In this document: piece after piece, positions 55,345 through 64,000 of the stretch
Position numbering within the stretch: position 1 is the first letter of the stretch
How the letters are laid out: every line of letters starts with the position of its first letter
Assembly: GCF_002303885.1 (NCBI RefSeq)
Contig: NZ_MRCM01000003.1
Location: forward strand, 302,063-366,062
From: Flavobacterium sp. ACN2
Lineage (GTDB): Bacteria; Bacteroidota; Bacteroidia; Flavobacteriales; Flavobacteriaceae
Reading direction: 5' to 3'
Length of the DNA stretch: 64,000 nucleotides
Translations under genes and position numbers: made by a program
Notes under the pieces: model-generated
Databases searched by the model: none
What the model saw: the letters and a program-made list of their open reading frames with translations, nothing else
What the model was told of the DNA's origin: nothing

Positions 55345-56481
55345 CTAAAAAACAAAATCTCTAACTAATTCCAAAACCTGATTAATTTCTTGCTGCGAAT
55401 TATAACTGTGAATGCAAAAACGAAGTCGTTCCTGATTTTCTGGAACAATTGGCGAAACAATTGCCTGCACATCGAATCCTTTATTCTGAAGTTCTTCTGC
55501 CAATTTTTTGACATTTTCATTGCCTGGAACAATTGCAGAATGAATTGGAGATTTACTGTGAACGAACATTGGTTTTAAACCCAGCAAATTTTTCTGCTGA
55601 TTAAAGAATACAATATTCTGGCGAAGCTTTTCAATCGCCCCTTTTTCGATTTCCAACTGCTGATAAGCCATAAAAATTGTTGCTACAACATGAGGCGACA
55701 AAGCGGTTGTAAAAATAAAACTGTGTGCAAAATTGATTAAATATTCTCTAAGTTCAATACTTCCTAAAATTGCCGCTCCTTGAGATCCTAAACCTTTTCC
55801 AAAAGTTACGATTCGGGCAAAAATTTTATCGTGAAGTTTCAGATACTGAGTAAGTCCCTCTCCTTTTTCTCCAAAAACGCCCAAAGCGTGAGCTTCGTCA
55901 ACAATTAAATAACAATTGTATTTTTCTGAAAGCTGTATCAACTCTTCTAAATTTGGACTATCTCCGTCCATAGAAAAAACAGTTTCGGTTACAATATAAA
56001 TTGTGCTATCTGGAAATTTAAGAATGTGTTTTTCTAAATCTTCAACATCATTGTGAATATAATGATGCGAATTTGCTCGAGACATCGCGATGCCATCTTT
56101 TATAGAAGCGTGACACAATTCATCATACAAAACAACATCATTTTCTTGCGGTACAGCGCTAAAAAATCCTAAATTGGCATTGTATCCCGAATTGAAAATT
56201 AAAGCCGCTTCTGCTTCATGAAATTGAGCTATAAAGCTTTCTGCAATTGGATAAAGAGAATGGTTTCCTGAAGTTAATCTAGAACCCGTTGCTCCATTCT
56301 GAAAAATCTCATTTTCTAGCAAATAAGCATGAGTGTGTTTGAATAAAGTTTCCGATTTAGAAAATCCGATGTAATCATTAGAAGAAAAATCAATTAGATT
56401 ATTAAACACAGGAAGTTTTCGAAAACTATTTTCCTGTTTACAACTTTCTAATTTACGATTAAGATTTTCTGGCAGCTTCAT
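55345..56481 (-). CDS. bioF: 8-amino-7-oxononanoate synthase (BioF-like PLP enzyme)
   Basis: I take ATG 56481 (378 aa); an upstream TTG would add six residues. It is an alpha-oxoamine synthase: FSSNDYIGFS at the start, GATGSRLTSGNH, ELCHASIKDG, VTETVFSMDGD, VDEAHALGVFG, and the PLP lysine K229 in TFGKGLGSQG. BioF condenses pimeloyl-ACP or -CoA with alanine in biotin synthesis. 2-amino-3-ketobutyrate CoA ligase is a close relative, but the sequence around SQGAAIL fits BioF better. No other biotin gene is adjacent in the window. Confidence 0.85.
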   Translation of the reverse strand: MKLPENLNRKLESCKQENSFRKLPVFNNLIDFSSNDYIGFSKSETLFKHTHAYLLENEIFQNGATGSRLTSGNHSLYPIAESFIAQFHEAEAALIFNSGYNANLGFFSAVPQENDVVLYDELCHASIKDGIAMSRANSHHYIHNDVEDLEKHILKFPDSTIYIVTETVFSMDGDSPNLEELIQLSEKYNCYLIVDEAHALGVFGEKGEGLTQYLKLHDKIFARIVTFGKGLGSQGAAILGSIELREYLINFAHSFIFTTALSPHVVATIFMAYQQLEIEKGAIEKLRQNIVFFNQQKNLLGLKPMFVHSKSPIHSAIVPGNENVKKLAEELQNKGFDVQAIVSPIVPENQERLRFCIHSYNSQQEINQVLELVRDFVF

Positions 56482-56516
56482 AAAACCAAAGTTAGGCAAT
56501 TCATTTTAGAATTAAC

Positions 56517-56548
56517 AAAACAGCGGATTATATGAAATCCGCTGTTTT
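56517..56548 (-). terminator. Terminator of the NAD(P)-binding protein gene
   Basis: The stem ACAGCGGATT/AATCCGCTGT with flanking A/T runs lies just after the stop at 56555 and before bioF. Confidence 0.8.
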
Positions 56549-56554
56549 TCTAAT

Positions 56555-57193
56555 TTAAATGGCACTAATAAAAGGCGATTGTCTACTATAGTTTGACTCG
56601 ATCATTTCTTTTACCATAAACTTCGAAATATCAAAAGCCGAAATTTTTTCGCCCAAACAATCTTCGAGATTTACAGCGATTTTAGAACTTTCATCAGAAA
56701 AAATAATTAAGGGAACACGAACTTGCGTCCAATCTATTTTACTATCAACCAAAAGATCATAGGTTAATTGTCGGTCTTTTTGGATTTCGGGAAAATTCGT
56801 TTTCATCCAATCGGTTGCCATAATTGTCTTTGGGCTCTTCTTATCAAATGGAGTATCGATATTTAACCCCGCCAATAAAACATATCTCTCAATACCGTTA
56901 CGTTTCATGGCATTCAAAACATTCTTCGTTGCCTGACTGGCAACCATAGGCTCGCCTGGCCGCTGACCAATAGTACTGACCACTGCCTGACAATCTTTAA
57001 GTAATAAGTTTATCGATTCTTCATTAATAGCATCACCTTTAATGATTTCTATTTTTGAGTTTTGAATGGTAAAATCGTCGGGATTTCTCAATAGAAGTTT
57101 TACGCTAAATCCGTTTTCTAATAACTGTTGTACAAGATACTTTCCAGTTCTTCCGCCGCCGCCAAGAACAGCAACTTTTGATATATTTTTCAT
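56555..57193 (-). CDS. NAD(P)-binding protein, atypical SDR/NmrA type
   Basis: This 212-aa Rossmann protein has the dinucleotide-binding GGGGRTGKYLV motif at about residues 11-21, LLRNPDD, KGDAIN and AVVSTIGQRPGE. This is the pattern of NmrA-like or NAD(P)H-binding (NAD_binding_10) proteins, which include flavin reductases and redox sensors. There is no YxxxK catalytic pair. The substrate is unknown. It has its own terminator and lies between atpC and bioF on the same strand. Confidence 0.83.
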   Translation of the reverse strand: MKNISKVAVLGGGGRTGKYLVQQLLENGFSVKLLLRNPDDFTIQNSKIEIIKGDAINEESINLLLKDCQAVVSTIGQRPGEPMVASQATKNVLNAMKRNGIERYVLLAGLNIDTPFDKKSPKTIMATDWMKTNFPEIQKDRQLTYDLLVDSKIDWTQVRVPLIIFSDESSKIAVNLEDCLGEKISAFDISKFMVKEMIESNYSRQSPFISAI

Positions 57194-57331
57194 ATATATT
57201 CTTTATAAAATTTGACATAAGAATGTTGCTTCATTGTCTAATTATGAAGCAAAACTGCAAAAGCTTACTAAGCTTTTACTATTGATCGAATATTTTATAA
57301 AGAGATTTTAATAGTTCAAAAGTAATAAAAT

Positions 57332-57362
57332 AAAAAAAGCCAGACAATACTGTCTGGCTTTC
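57332..57362 (-). terminator. Terminator of atpDC
   Basis: AAGCCAGACA/TGTCTGGCTT with loop ATAC and a T-run on the minus strand lies just after the atpC stop. Confidence 0.9.
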
Positions 57363-57382
57363 CTGCTTATTTTGAAATTGTC

Positions 57383-57664
57383 TTAGTCAACTAAAACAAT
57401 TATCTTATTGTTTTTCATTTCGATTGTTCCTGACTTAATCTCTAAAGTATAAGTTTGGTCATTAACTCTCGTAAATTTATCAGCAGCCTCTTTAGAAAAA
57501 TTGAAGCTTGGAGCTGCAATTTTAATTGTTCCCTCTTCTAAGATAGAAACAATTGGCGCGTGATGATTTAAAATCTGAAAACTTCCATTAACTCCTGGCA
57601 AAGTAACCGATGTTACCTCTCCTGAAAATAATTTCGCTTCTGGTGATACTATTTCTAAAATCAT
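57383..57664 (-). CDS. atpC: ATP synthase F1 epsilon subunit
   Basis: This 93-aa protein covers the N-terminal beta-sandwich of epsilon (LEIVSPEAKLFSGEV, LPGVNGSFQILNHHAPIVSIL, IKSGTIEMKNNKIIVLVD). It lacks the C-terminal two-helix regulatory domain found in the 130-140-aa epsilon of other phyla, so the inhibitory arm is absent. Bacteroidota epsilon subunits are commonly this short. It follows atpD, as in the split atp operons of this phylum; the gap of 96 bp carries a hairpin. Confidence 0.95.
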   Translation of the reverse strand: MILEIVSPEAKLFSGEVTSVTLPGVNGSFQILNHHAPIVSILEEGTIKIAAPSFNFSKEAADKFTRVNDQTYTLEIKSGTIEMKNNKIIVLVD

Positions 57665-57690
57665 AACCGTTTTTTAAAATTCCAAATTAT

Positions 57691-57726
57691 AAAATTCCAA
57701 ATCCCAATCTTGGAATTTGGAATTTT
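57691..57726. repeat. ATTCCAAATT-family hairpin between atpD and atpC
   Basis: AAAATTCCAAATCCCAA pairs with TTGGAATTTGGAATTTT with one G-U pair. Same family as 20028-20073. It may lower or stabilise the downstream message. Confidence 0.65.
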
Positions 57727-57760
57727 TATTTTTTTGATTTTATCAAGCTCTGCTTGATTA

Positions 57761-59275
<1,515 letters not shown>

Positions 59276-59333
59276 TTATGTATTTATTAAATAGCTATTT
59301 AGGTTTATCGAAAATACCTCTTTTTTCAGAGCG

Positions 59334-59363
59334 CAAAGATAATTTTTTAAAATATAAAATCAA
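59334..59363 (-). promoter_or_regulatory. Promoter of atpDC
   Basis: On the minus strand TTG (59363-59361), 19-bp spacer, TATCTTTG (59341-59334). Full match to the Bacteroidota sigma consensus; the leader is about 55 nt. Confidence 0.85.
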
Positions 59364-59451
59364 TTTTTTTTTCATAAAAAATAGCATGATTTTGTTTGAT
59401 TCATAAAACTTGGCTAAAAAATAACAAAAACAGCATTTTTTTATTAAATAA

Positions 59452-59486
59452 AAAAAACCGCTTCATTGGTAAAAATGAGCGGTTTT
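59452..59486 (-). terminator. Terminator of the GDSL lipoprotein gene
   Basis: AAAACCGCTCAT pairs with ATGAAGCGGTTTT (one bulge) and is followed by a T-run on the minus strand, about 20 bp after the stop. Confidence 0.85.
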
Positions 59487-59507
59487 AAGGTTAAAAATAG
59501 TTATACA

Positions 59508-61034
59508 TTATAATGTAGCTGGAAATAGAACTTGATAATTACCAATATCTACACCTTTTAAGTTAGAACCATACTTAGCATTAATCGCTTGGATAAATTT
59601 ATTAGCAATAAAAGCATATCCTCTTGGAGATGGATGAACACCATCTAAAGAAAACATACCGCCAGTAACAAATGTCGCTTTTAATGTAAAGCTGTTCATT
59701 GTAACTCCGCTTGGTTTGTTTAGATCATCCATAATTGTTTTAGCATCAACCATTGCCAAGCCATTTGCTTCAGCCGCTGCTTTAATTACAGAATTATATG
59801 CCGTAGTCGCCACTTCAATCTCTGCCACTTCAGAAGGCAATAAAACATATCTGTCTGGCAACGGAAAAGTAATTCCTAATTGAGAGAGTGAAGCCGAAGG
59901 AGAAGCAATTCCGTCAGCAGCTACCGATGGAACTTTTCCAATTCTTGATGAAGCTCCTAAAACAATTAAATCTGTAGGAAGCGCTTGTCTTGCTCTTCCA
60001 AAAATCATTCCCATTGCCGTAGCAGTATTAACATCTAATCCGCCACCCATTAGCACTGCTTTTAAATTGGCCGACAAATCCGGCAACGTTTCATCTACTA
60101 TTAGCAACGGATTATTCCCTGTTGCAGATAAAAGTTTAATTCTATCCCCTTGCCCTAAAAATTTCAATGCATTACTCAATGGCCCATACAATTGCGCATT
60201 TAAAGTACCAACCATACTCGCTCCTCCAACTGTTAAATTAGCCTGAGTAAGCTGATTGTATGCTATCACATGAAAATGAGGAAGAGTGGTAATATTCGGC
60301 AAATTAGCTATAACTCCTTTTCTTCCGCCAGCAACAAGCTGAGCCACTAAACCTTTATAAGCCGCCTCAAAAGTCGCAGGAGGCGTTAATGGATTTACGG
60401 TAGGATCTCCACCTGCAGTAGCATATCCTAACTCATCATTCCCTCCAATCCATAAAGAAAAGAAAGTAGGGTTTTGACTTAAAGCATCGGCCAAAACAGT
60501 TGTTGTCGCGCTAGATGCAAAACGAGCAAAATAAGGATTTGCCGTTCCTGTAGCAACACCTGCAACATTACCATAACCAGGAGCAAGCAAATGGAAGCTT
60601 TTTGCTCCAGGAACTCCTAAATTATTAAATGTTCCTGACAAATGAGCCGTCACCTCAGTTGTTGGCACTCCCGTAACTGGCACAGGCGTTCCATTAAAAT
60701 ATAAACGTGGTCCAGCAACAACATTTCCTCCCAAAAGCAAACCGCCGATATTATCATTTGCAAAAGGTGTTTTGAATTCGCCCCCGCCCACTAGAGCAAA
60801 TTGTTGCGCTAAAATATTTGGATAGGCTCCTTCTTGACCTTTAATAAACAAAGCATTATCACTAAATCCTGCCGCAAAAGAATCTCCTAAAGCAACATAT
60901 TTGGCAAAATCAGCACTTCCAGAAGTCAAAGGCTTACCATCAGACGACTCCACTGCAGGAGTCACATCATCATCACTATTACAAGCCATAAAGGTTAACG
61001 AAACCAATAAAAGCCATTTGAAATTTTTTATCAT
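59508..61034 (-). CDS. SGNH/GDSL hydrolase-like lipoprotein
   Basis: This 508-aa protein has a lipoprotein signal with Cys18 (LTFMAC, then acidic residues) and an SGNH fold: block I GDSFAAGF (Ser52), Gly block in NNLGVPGA, WIGGNDELG (Asn) and the Asp-His pair in DGVHPSPRGY. Such enzymes cleave esters of lipids or acylated sugars. At about 500 aa it is longer than typical esterases because of an inserted region (about 230-390). It follows the TonB-dependent receptor gene after 85 bp; probably both work on the same ester substrate at the outer membrane. Confidence 0.88.
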   Translation of the reverse strand: MIKNFKWLLLVSLTFMACNSDDDVTPAVESSDGKPLTSGSADFAKYVALGDSFAAGFSDNALFIKGQEGAYPNILAQQFALVGGGEFKTPFANDNIGGLLLGGNVVAGPRLYFNGTPVPVTGVPTTEVTAHLSGTFNNLGVPGAKSFHLLAPGYGNVAGVATGTANPYFARFASSATTTVLADALSQNPTFFSLWIGGNDELGYATAGGDPTVNPLTPPATFEAAYKGLVAQLVAGGRKGVIANLPNITTLPHFHVIAYNQLTQANLTVGGASMVGTLNAQLYGPLSNALKFLGQGDRIKLLSATGNNPLLIVDETLPDLSANLKAVLMGGGLDVNTATAMGMIFGRARQALPTDLIVLGASSRIGKVPSVAADGIASPSASLSQLGITFPLPDRYVLLPSEVAEIEVATTAYNSVIKAAAEANGLAMVDAKTIMDDLNKPSGVTMNSFTLKATFVTGGMFSLDGVHPSPRGYAFIANKFIQAINAKYGSNLKGVDIGNYQVLFPATL

Positions 61035-61119
61035 AATTTATAATTTTTTATAATTATCTGCTTCCAAATCTGCATCGAGAAACATAAATAATGAATTTGA
61101 CTAAGAGTTAAACAATCAA

Positions 61120-63948
61120 TTATGGATTAATAGTCCAAGAAGCAAAATACTGCTGTCCGATTAATCCAGCTCCAATTACTTGATAGTATTCTTTACCGCC
61201 AATATTAGCAGCTCCTAATTTTACTACCGATTTCAATTTCGGAATTCCATAATTAATCTGAGCATCAATTACAGTTGCCTCTTTAATTATACCATCAGCA
61301 AAACCAGCCTGCCATAAATATTCACTATTCCATCTTCCGCTAACATTAAATCCGAAATTCTTAAACAGCTTATCATTTCCAATTGACATTTTAATTCTAT
61401 GTTTTGGCGTATTAAATCCAGGCTCAAAACTTGGGTCTTTTGCTTGATCAAAATCAAACTGAGCATAGTTGTAGCTCACTCCCAACTCAAAGTTTGAAAT
61501 AATTTTTCTAGAAAGTCCAATTCCAAATCCCAATGAATTTATTTCTACATCTGAATTTGTATACAATTGATACGTTCTATATTCTCCATTCTGAAGCGCT
61601 CTAATTGACTGAACACCTGGATCAGAAGTTCCTGCAGCAATGTTAGGATTATCTTGAGCGGTTCCGTAGAAAGGAGAAACCACATTTAAATTACCAATAA
61701 AATTGTTGTAAATATTATAGTACCCATTAATATCTATTGATGTCCCTTCAAAAACAGAACGGTATCCTAACTCAAAAGCTTTTACTTCTTCTGGCTTTAC
61801 ATAATTAGCTCTAGATTTTTTCAACAACGCAGCAGCACCAACTGGATCTGTTCCTGCCATTGCAGAGAATGCAGTTACTGAACTTGCTATATAAGAATTC
61901 CCATAAGCATCGTTACCATTCATAACTTTTGTTGGACTTCCTGTATAAAGTTGGCCTTCTGCACTTAAATTGAATGTTTCATTAAATCTAGTTAAGTTAT
62001 CAGGAGCAGAACCCAATAATACTGCATTTCCGATATTAAATCCTATGTACTGATCTTGAGTTGTTGGATTTCTAAAACCTGTTTGGAAAGACCCTCTGAA
62101 ATTATGATTTCTTTTTTCACCTGCAGAATACACAAGAGATAAACGTGGAGAGAAATTACCATCAAAGTTTTTAGATTTATCATAACGAAGAGATCCTGTA
62201 AACTTCAATCTGTCGTCCATAAATTTTTTCATCAATTGCGCATATGCACCATATTCATTGTAATTTATCTGACTATTAGCATCCGTATAAATTCTTCCAT
62301 GAGAATTTAACTCATAGGCTCTAAAAGATCCTCCAACTTGAATTTCAGCAAATTTTATTACATCTCTGAAATTATAATTTGCATCTGAGTGATACATTTT
62401 TGAATTATCCACCAATCTTGATCCAGTTAAAACATCCGGATCATTTATAACCTGATTGAACGCATTGTTAAACTGAGGCGTTCCTGGTAAAAAACGACCT
62501 GTATCTGCTGTAGATCTAGCCGCTGCATGTGCTTGTTGCGGATTCATTCCTGCCAAAGTCCCTTGTATGAAAGCCCCAGCATATTGACCAAACCAAGTAT
62601 TATCGTCTTTCCATTTTCTATTTACATTAATACCGGTAAAAATCATATCATAAGAATTTCCTCCATCCTCTCCAGTCATGTAACCTCTTACAAAAAAGTT
62701 TTTCCCTTTAAGCTCTAATTTATTCTGATACATAAAAAAGTTATTCAAATAATACCTGTTTGCCCCTTGATAAACAGCATTACCAGTACCAATTTTACTC
62801 TGCCAGATAACTTCCAACCTTTCATCTCCAAAAGGCCTTGCATGCAAAGAGAAATCAACTTTCATATTCGCCGCTTTATTATCTGTCAAATCAATTTCAT
62901 TATACCCTGTTCTACTAACCATAGAATTCGGCAAAAGATTAGATGCCCCAGCTGGAATCAAACCCATTGCTTCTAACTTCTGACCAACACCTTTAATATT
63001 TGTAGCCGCTTCATCTCCATAAACGTTAATCCCATCATAACTAGGGTTTGTTCTATCAACACCCTCTCTTGTCTTGTCATTATAATTTGTAGCATACCAA
63101 TCAGTAGCCTGCATGTAAGTAATGTTTGCTTTAGCTGCAATATATTTATTAAAAGCGCGAGCAAATCGAACACCAAAATCATAATAGCCATTTGTACCAG
63201 CAGCTTCTTGAGAAGTTACCCCATACTTTAAATAAGCCGAAACCCCTTGATCTACAAACGGGCTTTTACTAGTCATAAACAAAATCCCGTTAAAAGCATT
63301 AGCTCCGTATAGAGCAGATGATGCTCCCGGAAGCAATTCCACACTTTGAACATCAATTTCCGAAACTCCAATCATGTTTCCTAAAACAAAATTCAATAAC
63401 GGAGACGAATTATCCATTCCATCTACTAGCTGCATAAAACGAGTATTCGCCACAGTAGCAAACCCCCTAGTATTTATAGACTTGAACGACATACTACTTG
63501 TGTTCATCTGCACTTCTTTCATATTTTCTAAACCATCATAAAAAGAAGGAGAAGCAGTTTTTTTGATTTCCTGAACCCCCATTCTCTCAATGGTTACAGG
63601 AGACTCCAGAACTCTTTCTGGCGTTCTTGATGCAGAAACTACAATTTCATCCAATTTTGTTTCTTCATCTTTTAAAATCACATTTACTTTTTGATTTGCA
63701 GCCGTTACGTTTATCGTTTTAGTCTCAAATCCTACCGCTGTAACTTTTATAGAAAAAGGAAGTTTAGCATTAGTAGTCAATTTAAACGATCCATCGAAAT
63801 CAGTAGAAGCACCACTATTTTCTCCGACAACAACAACATTAGCACCAGGGATAGATTGCTTATTAGCATCTGTAACCGAACCAGTAATTGTATTCTGCGC
63901 AAAGGACACTCCGCTGAATAACAACATAATTAGCAAGTAGACTCTCAT
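61120..63948 (-). CDS. TonB-dependent outer-membrane receptor
   Basis: This 942-aa protein has a signal peptide (GVSFAQ), a carboxypeptidase-regulatory-like domain (about 20-100; GSVTDANKQSIPGANV) and a plug domain starting at EIVVSASRTPERV. A long beta-barrel ends in WTINP. It is not SusC-type: the SusC plug motif is absent and no SusD follows. Instead it is paired with a GDSL lipoprotein. The ligand is unknown; lipid-like or ester-linked compounds are suggested by the partner. Only 52 bp upstream are visible and no exact promoter motif is seen there. Confidence 0.9.
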   Translation of the reverse strand: MRVYLLIMLLFSGVSFAQNTITGSVTDANKQSIPGANVVVVGENSGASTDFDGSFKLTTNAKLPFSIKVTAVGFETKTINVTAANQKVNVILKDEETKLDEIVVSASRTPERVLESPVTIERMGVQEIKKTASPSFYDGLENMKEVQMNTSSMSFKSINTRGFATVANTRFMQLVDGMDNSSPLLNFVLGNMIGVSEIDVQSVELLPGASSALYGANAFNGILFMTSKSPFVDQGVSAYLKYGVTSQEAAGTNGYYDFGVRFARAFNKYIAAKANITYMQATDWYATNYNDKTREGVDRTNPSYDGINVYGDEAATNIKGVGQKLEAMGLIPAGASNLLPNSMVSRTGYNEIDLTDNKAANMKVDFSLHARPFGDERLEVIWQSKIGTGNAVYQGANRYYLNNFFMYQNKLELKGKNFFVRGYMTGEDGGNSYDMIFTGINVNRKWKDDNTWFGQYAGAFIQGTLAGMNPQQAHAAARSTADTGRFLPGTPQFNNAFNQVINDPDVLTGSRLVDNSKMYHSDANYNFRDVIKFAEIQVGGSFRAYELNSHGRIYTDANSQINYNEYGAYAQLMKKFMDDRLKFTGSLRYDKSKNFDGNFSPRLSLVYSAGEKRNHNFRGSFQTGFRNPTTQDQYIGFNIGNAVLLGSAPDNLTRFNETFNLSAEGQLYTGSPTKVMNGNDAYGNSYIASSVTAFSAMAGTDPVGAAALLKKSRANYVKPEEVKAFELGYRSVFEGTSIDINGYYNIYNNFIGNLNVVSPFYGTAQDNPNIAAGTSDPGVQSIRALQNGEYRTYQLYTNSDVEINSLGFGIGLSRKIISNFELGVSYNYAQFDFDQAKDPSFEPGFNTPKHRIKMSIGNDKLFKNFGFNVSGRWNSEYLWQAGFADGIIKEATVIDAQINYGIPKLKSVVKLGAANIGGKEYYQVIGAGLIGQQYFASWTINP

Positions 63949-64000
63949 TTTGGGTTAGTTTTTCGTTAGTATATATAGCCAAAATAAGAAAATATTTTAA

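Overview
The window looks like a chromosome segment of a Flavobacterium-type member of the Bacteroidota. It is AT-rich and carries a SusC/SusD polysaccharide-utilization locus, several proteins with type IX secretion system (T9SS) C-terminal sorting domains, and TonB-dependent receptors. Promoters follow the Bacteroidota pattern TTG-N19/20-TAnnTTTG. No tRNA, rRNA, CRISPR array, transposase or phage gene was seen.

Left end (1-11.3 kb). A glycan-utilization operon is read leftward: SusC transporter, SusD lipoprotein, surface glycan-binding lipoprotein, GH2 beta-galactosidase-type lipoprotein, and the N-terminal third of a GH31 glycosidase cut by the window edge. GH2 plus GH31 beside SusCD recalls xyloglucan-type loci, but the substrate is inferred. 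Two tandem NUDIX-fold, NrtR/AraR-type regulators with degenerate NUDIX boxes run divergently. A perfect 18-bp inverted repeat lies between the two units.

11.4-28.5 kb. Housekeeping genes (lepA, thiL, glyS) are mixed with accessory units. A leftward three-gene membrane/radical-SAM operon (14.2-16.5 kb) pairs an MJ0619/Tes-type radical SAM enzyme with an Lgt-like membrane protein and a small membrane protein; it is the least explained system here. Next come a WYL regulator convergent with two DinB-fold genes whose promoter carries a strong palindrome, a TPR histidine kinase with its LuxR-type response regulator, a small secreted repeat protein, a LytTR regulator with Glu in place of the phospho-acceptor Asp, a TPR protein with a T9SS tail, and a ComF-type phosphoribosyltransferase.

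28.5-53.2 kb. A T9SS metalloprotease, ribF, a small membrane protein and a JmjC/cupin protein precede a surface-protein island. Four giant T9SS proteins (1288-1807 aa) have unrelated N-terminal halves (glycine-rich plus Ig-like repeats, delta-60 repeats, PA14 plus PKD-like, cadherin-like plus PA14) joined to one shared C-terminal module of about 500 aa. recX sits among them. The upstream regions of two of the four genes share a 9-bp direct repeat with an exact 20-bp period.

53.2-64 kb. A TraB/GumN protein, an ECF sigma factor and a membrane protein form a tight operon. bioF, a small NAD(P)-binding protein and atpD-atpC follow. The window ends with a GDSL/SGNH lipoprotein next to a TonB-dependent receptor. 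Many intergenic gaps hold hairpin terminators or dispersed palindromes.
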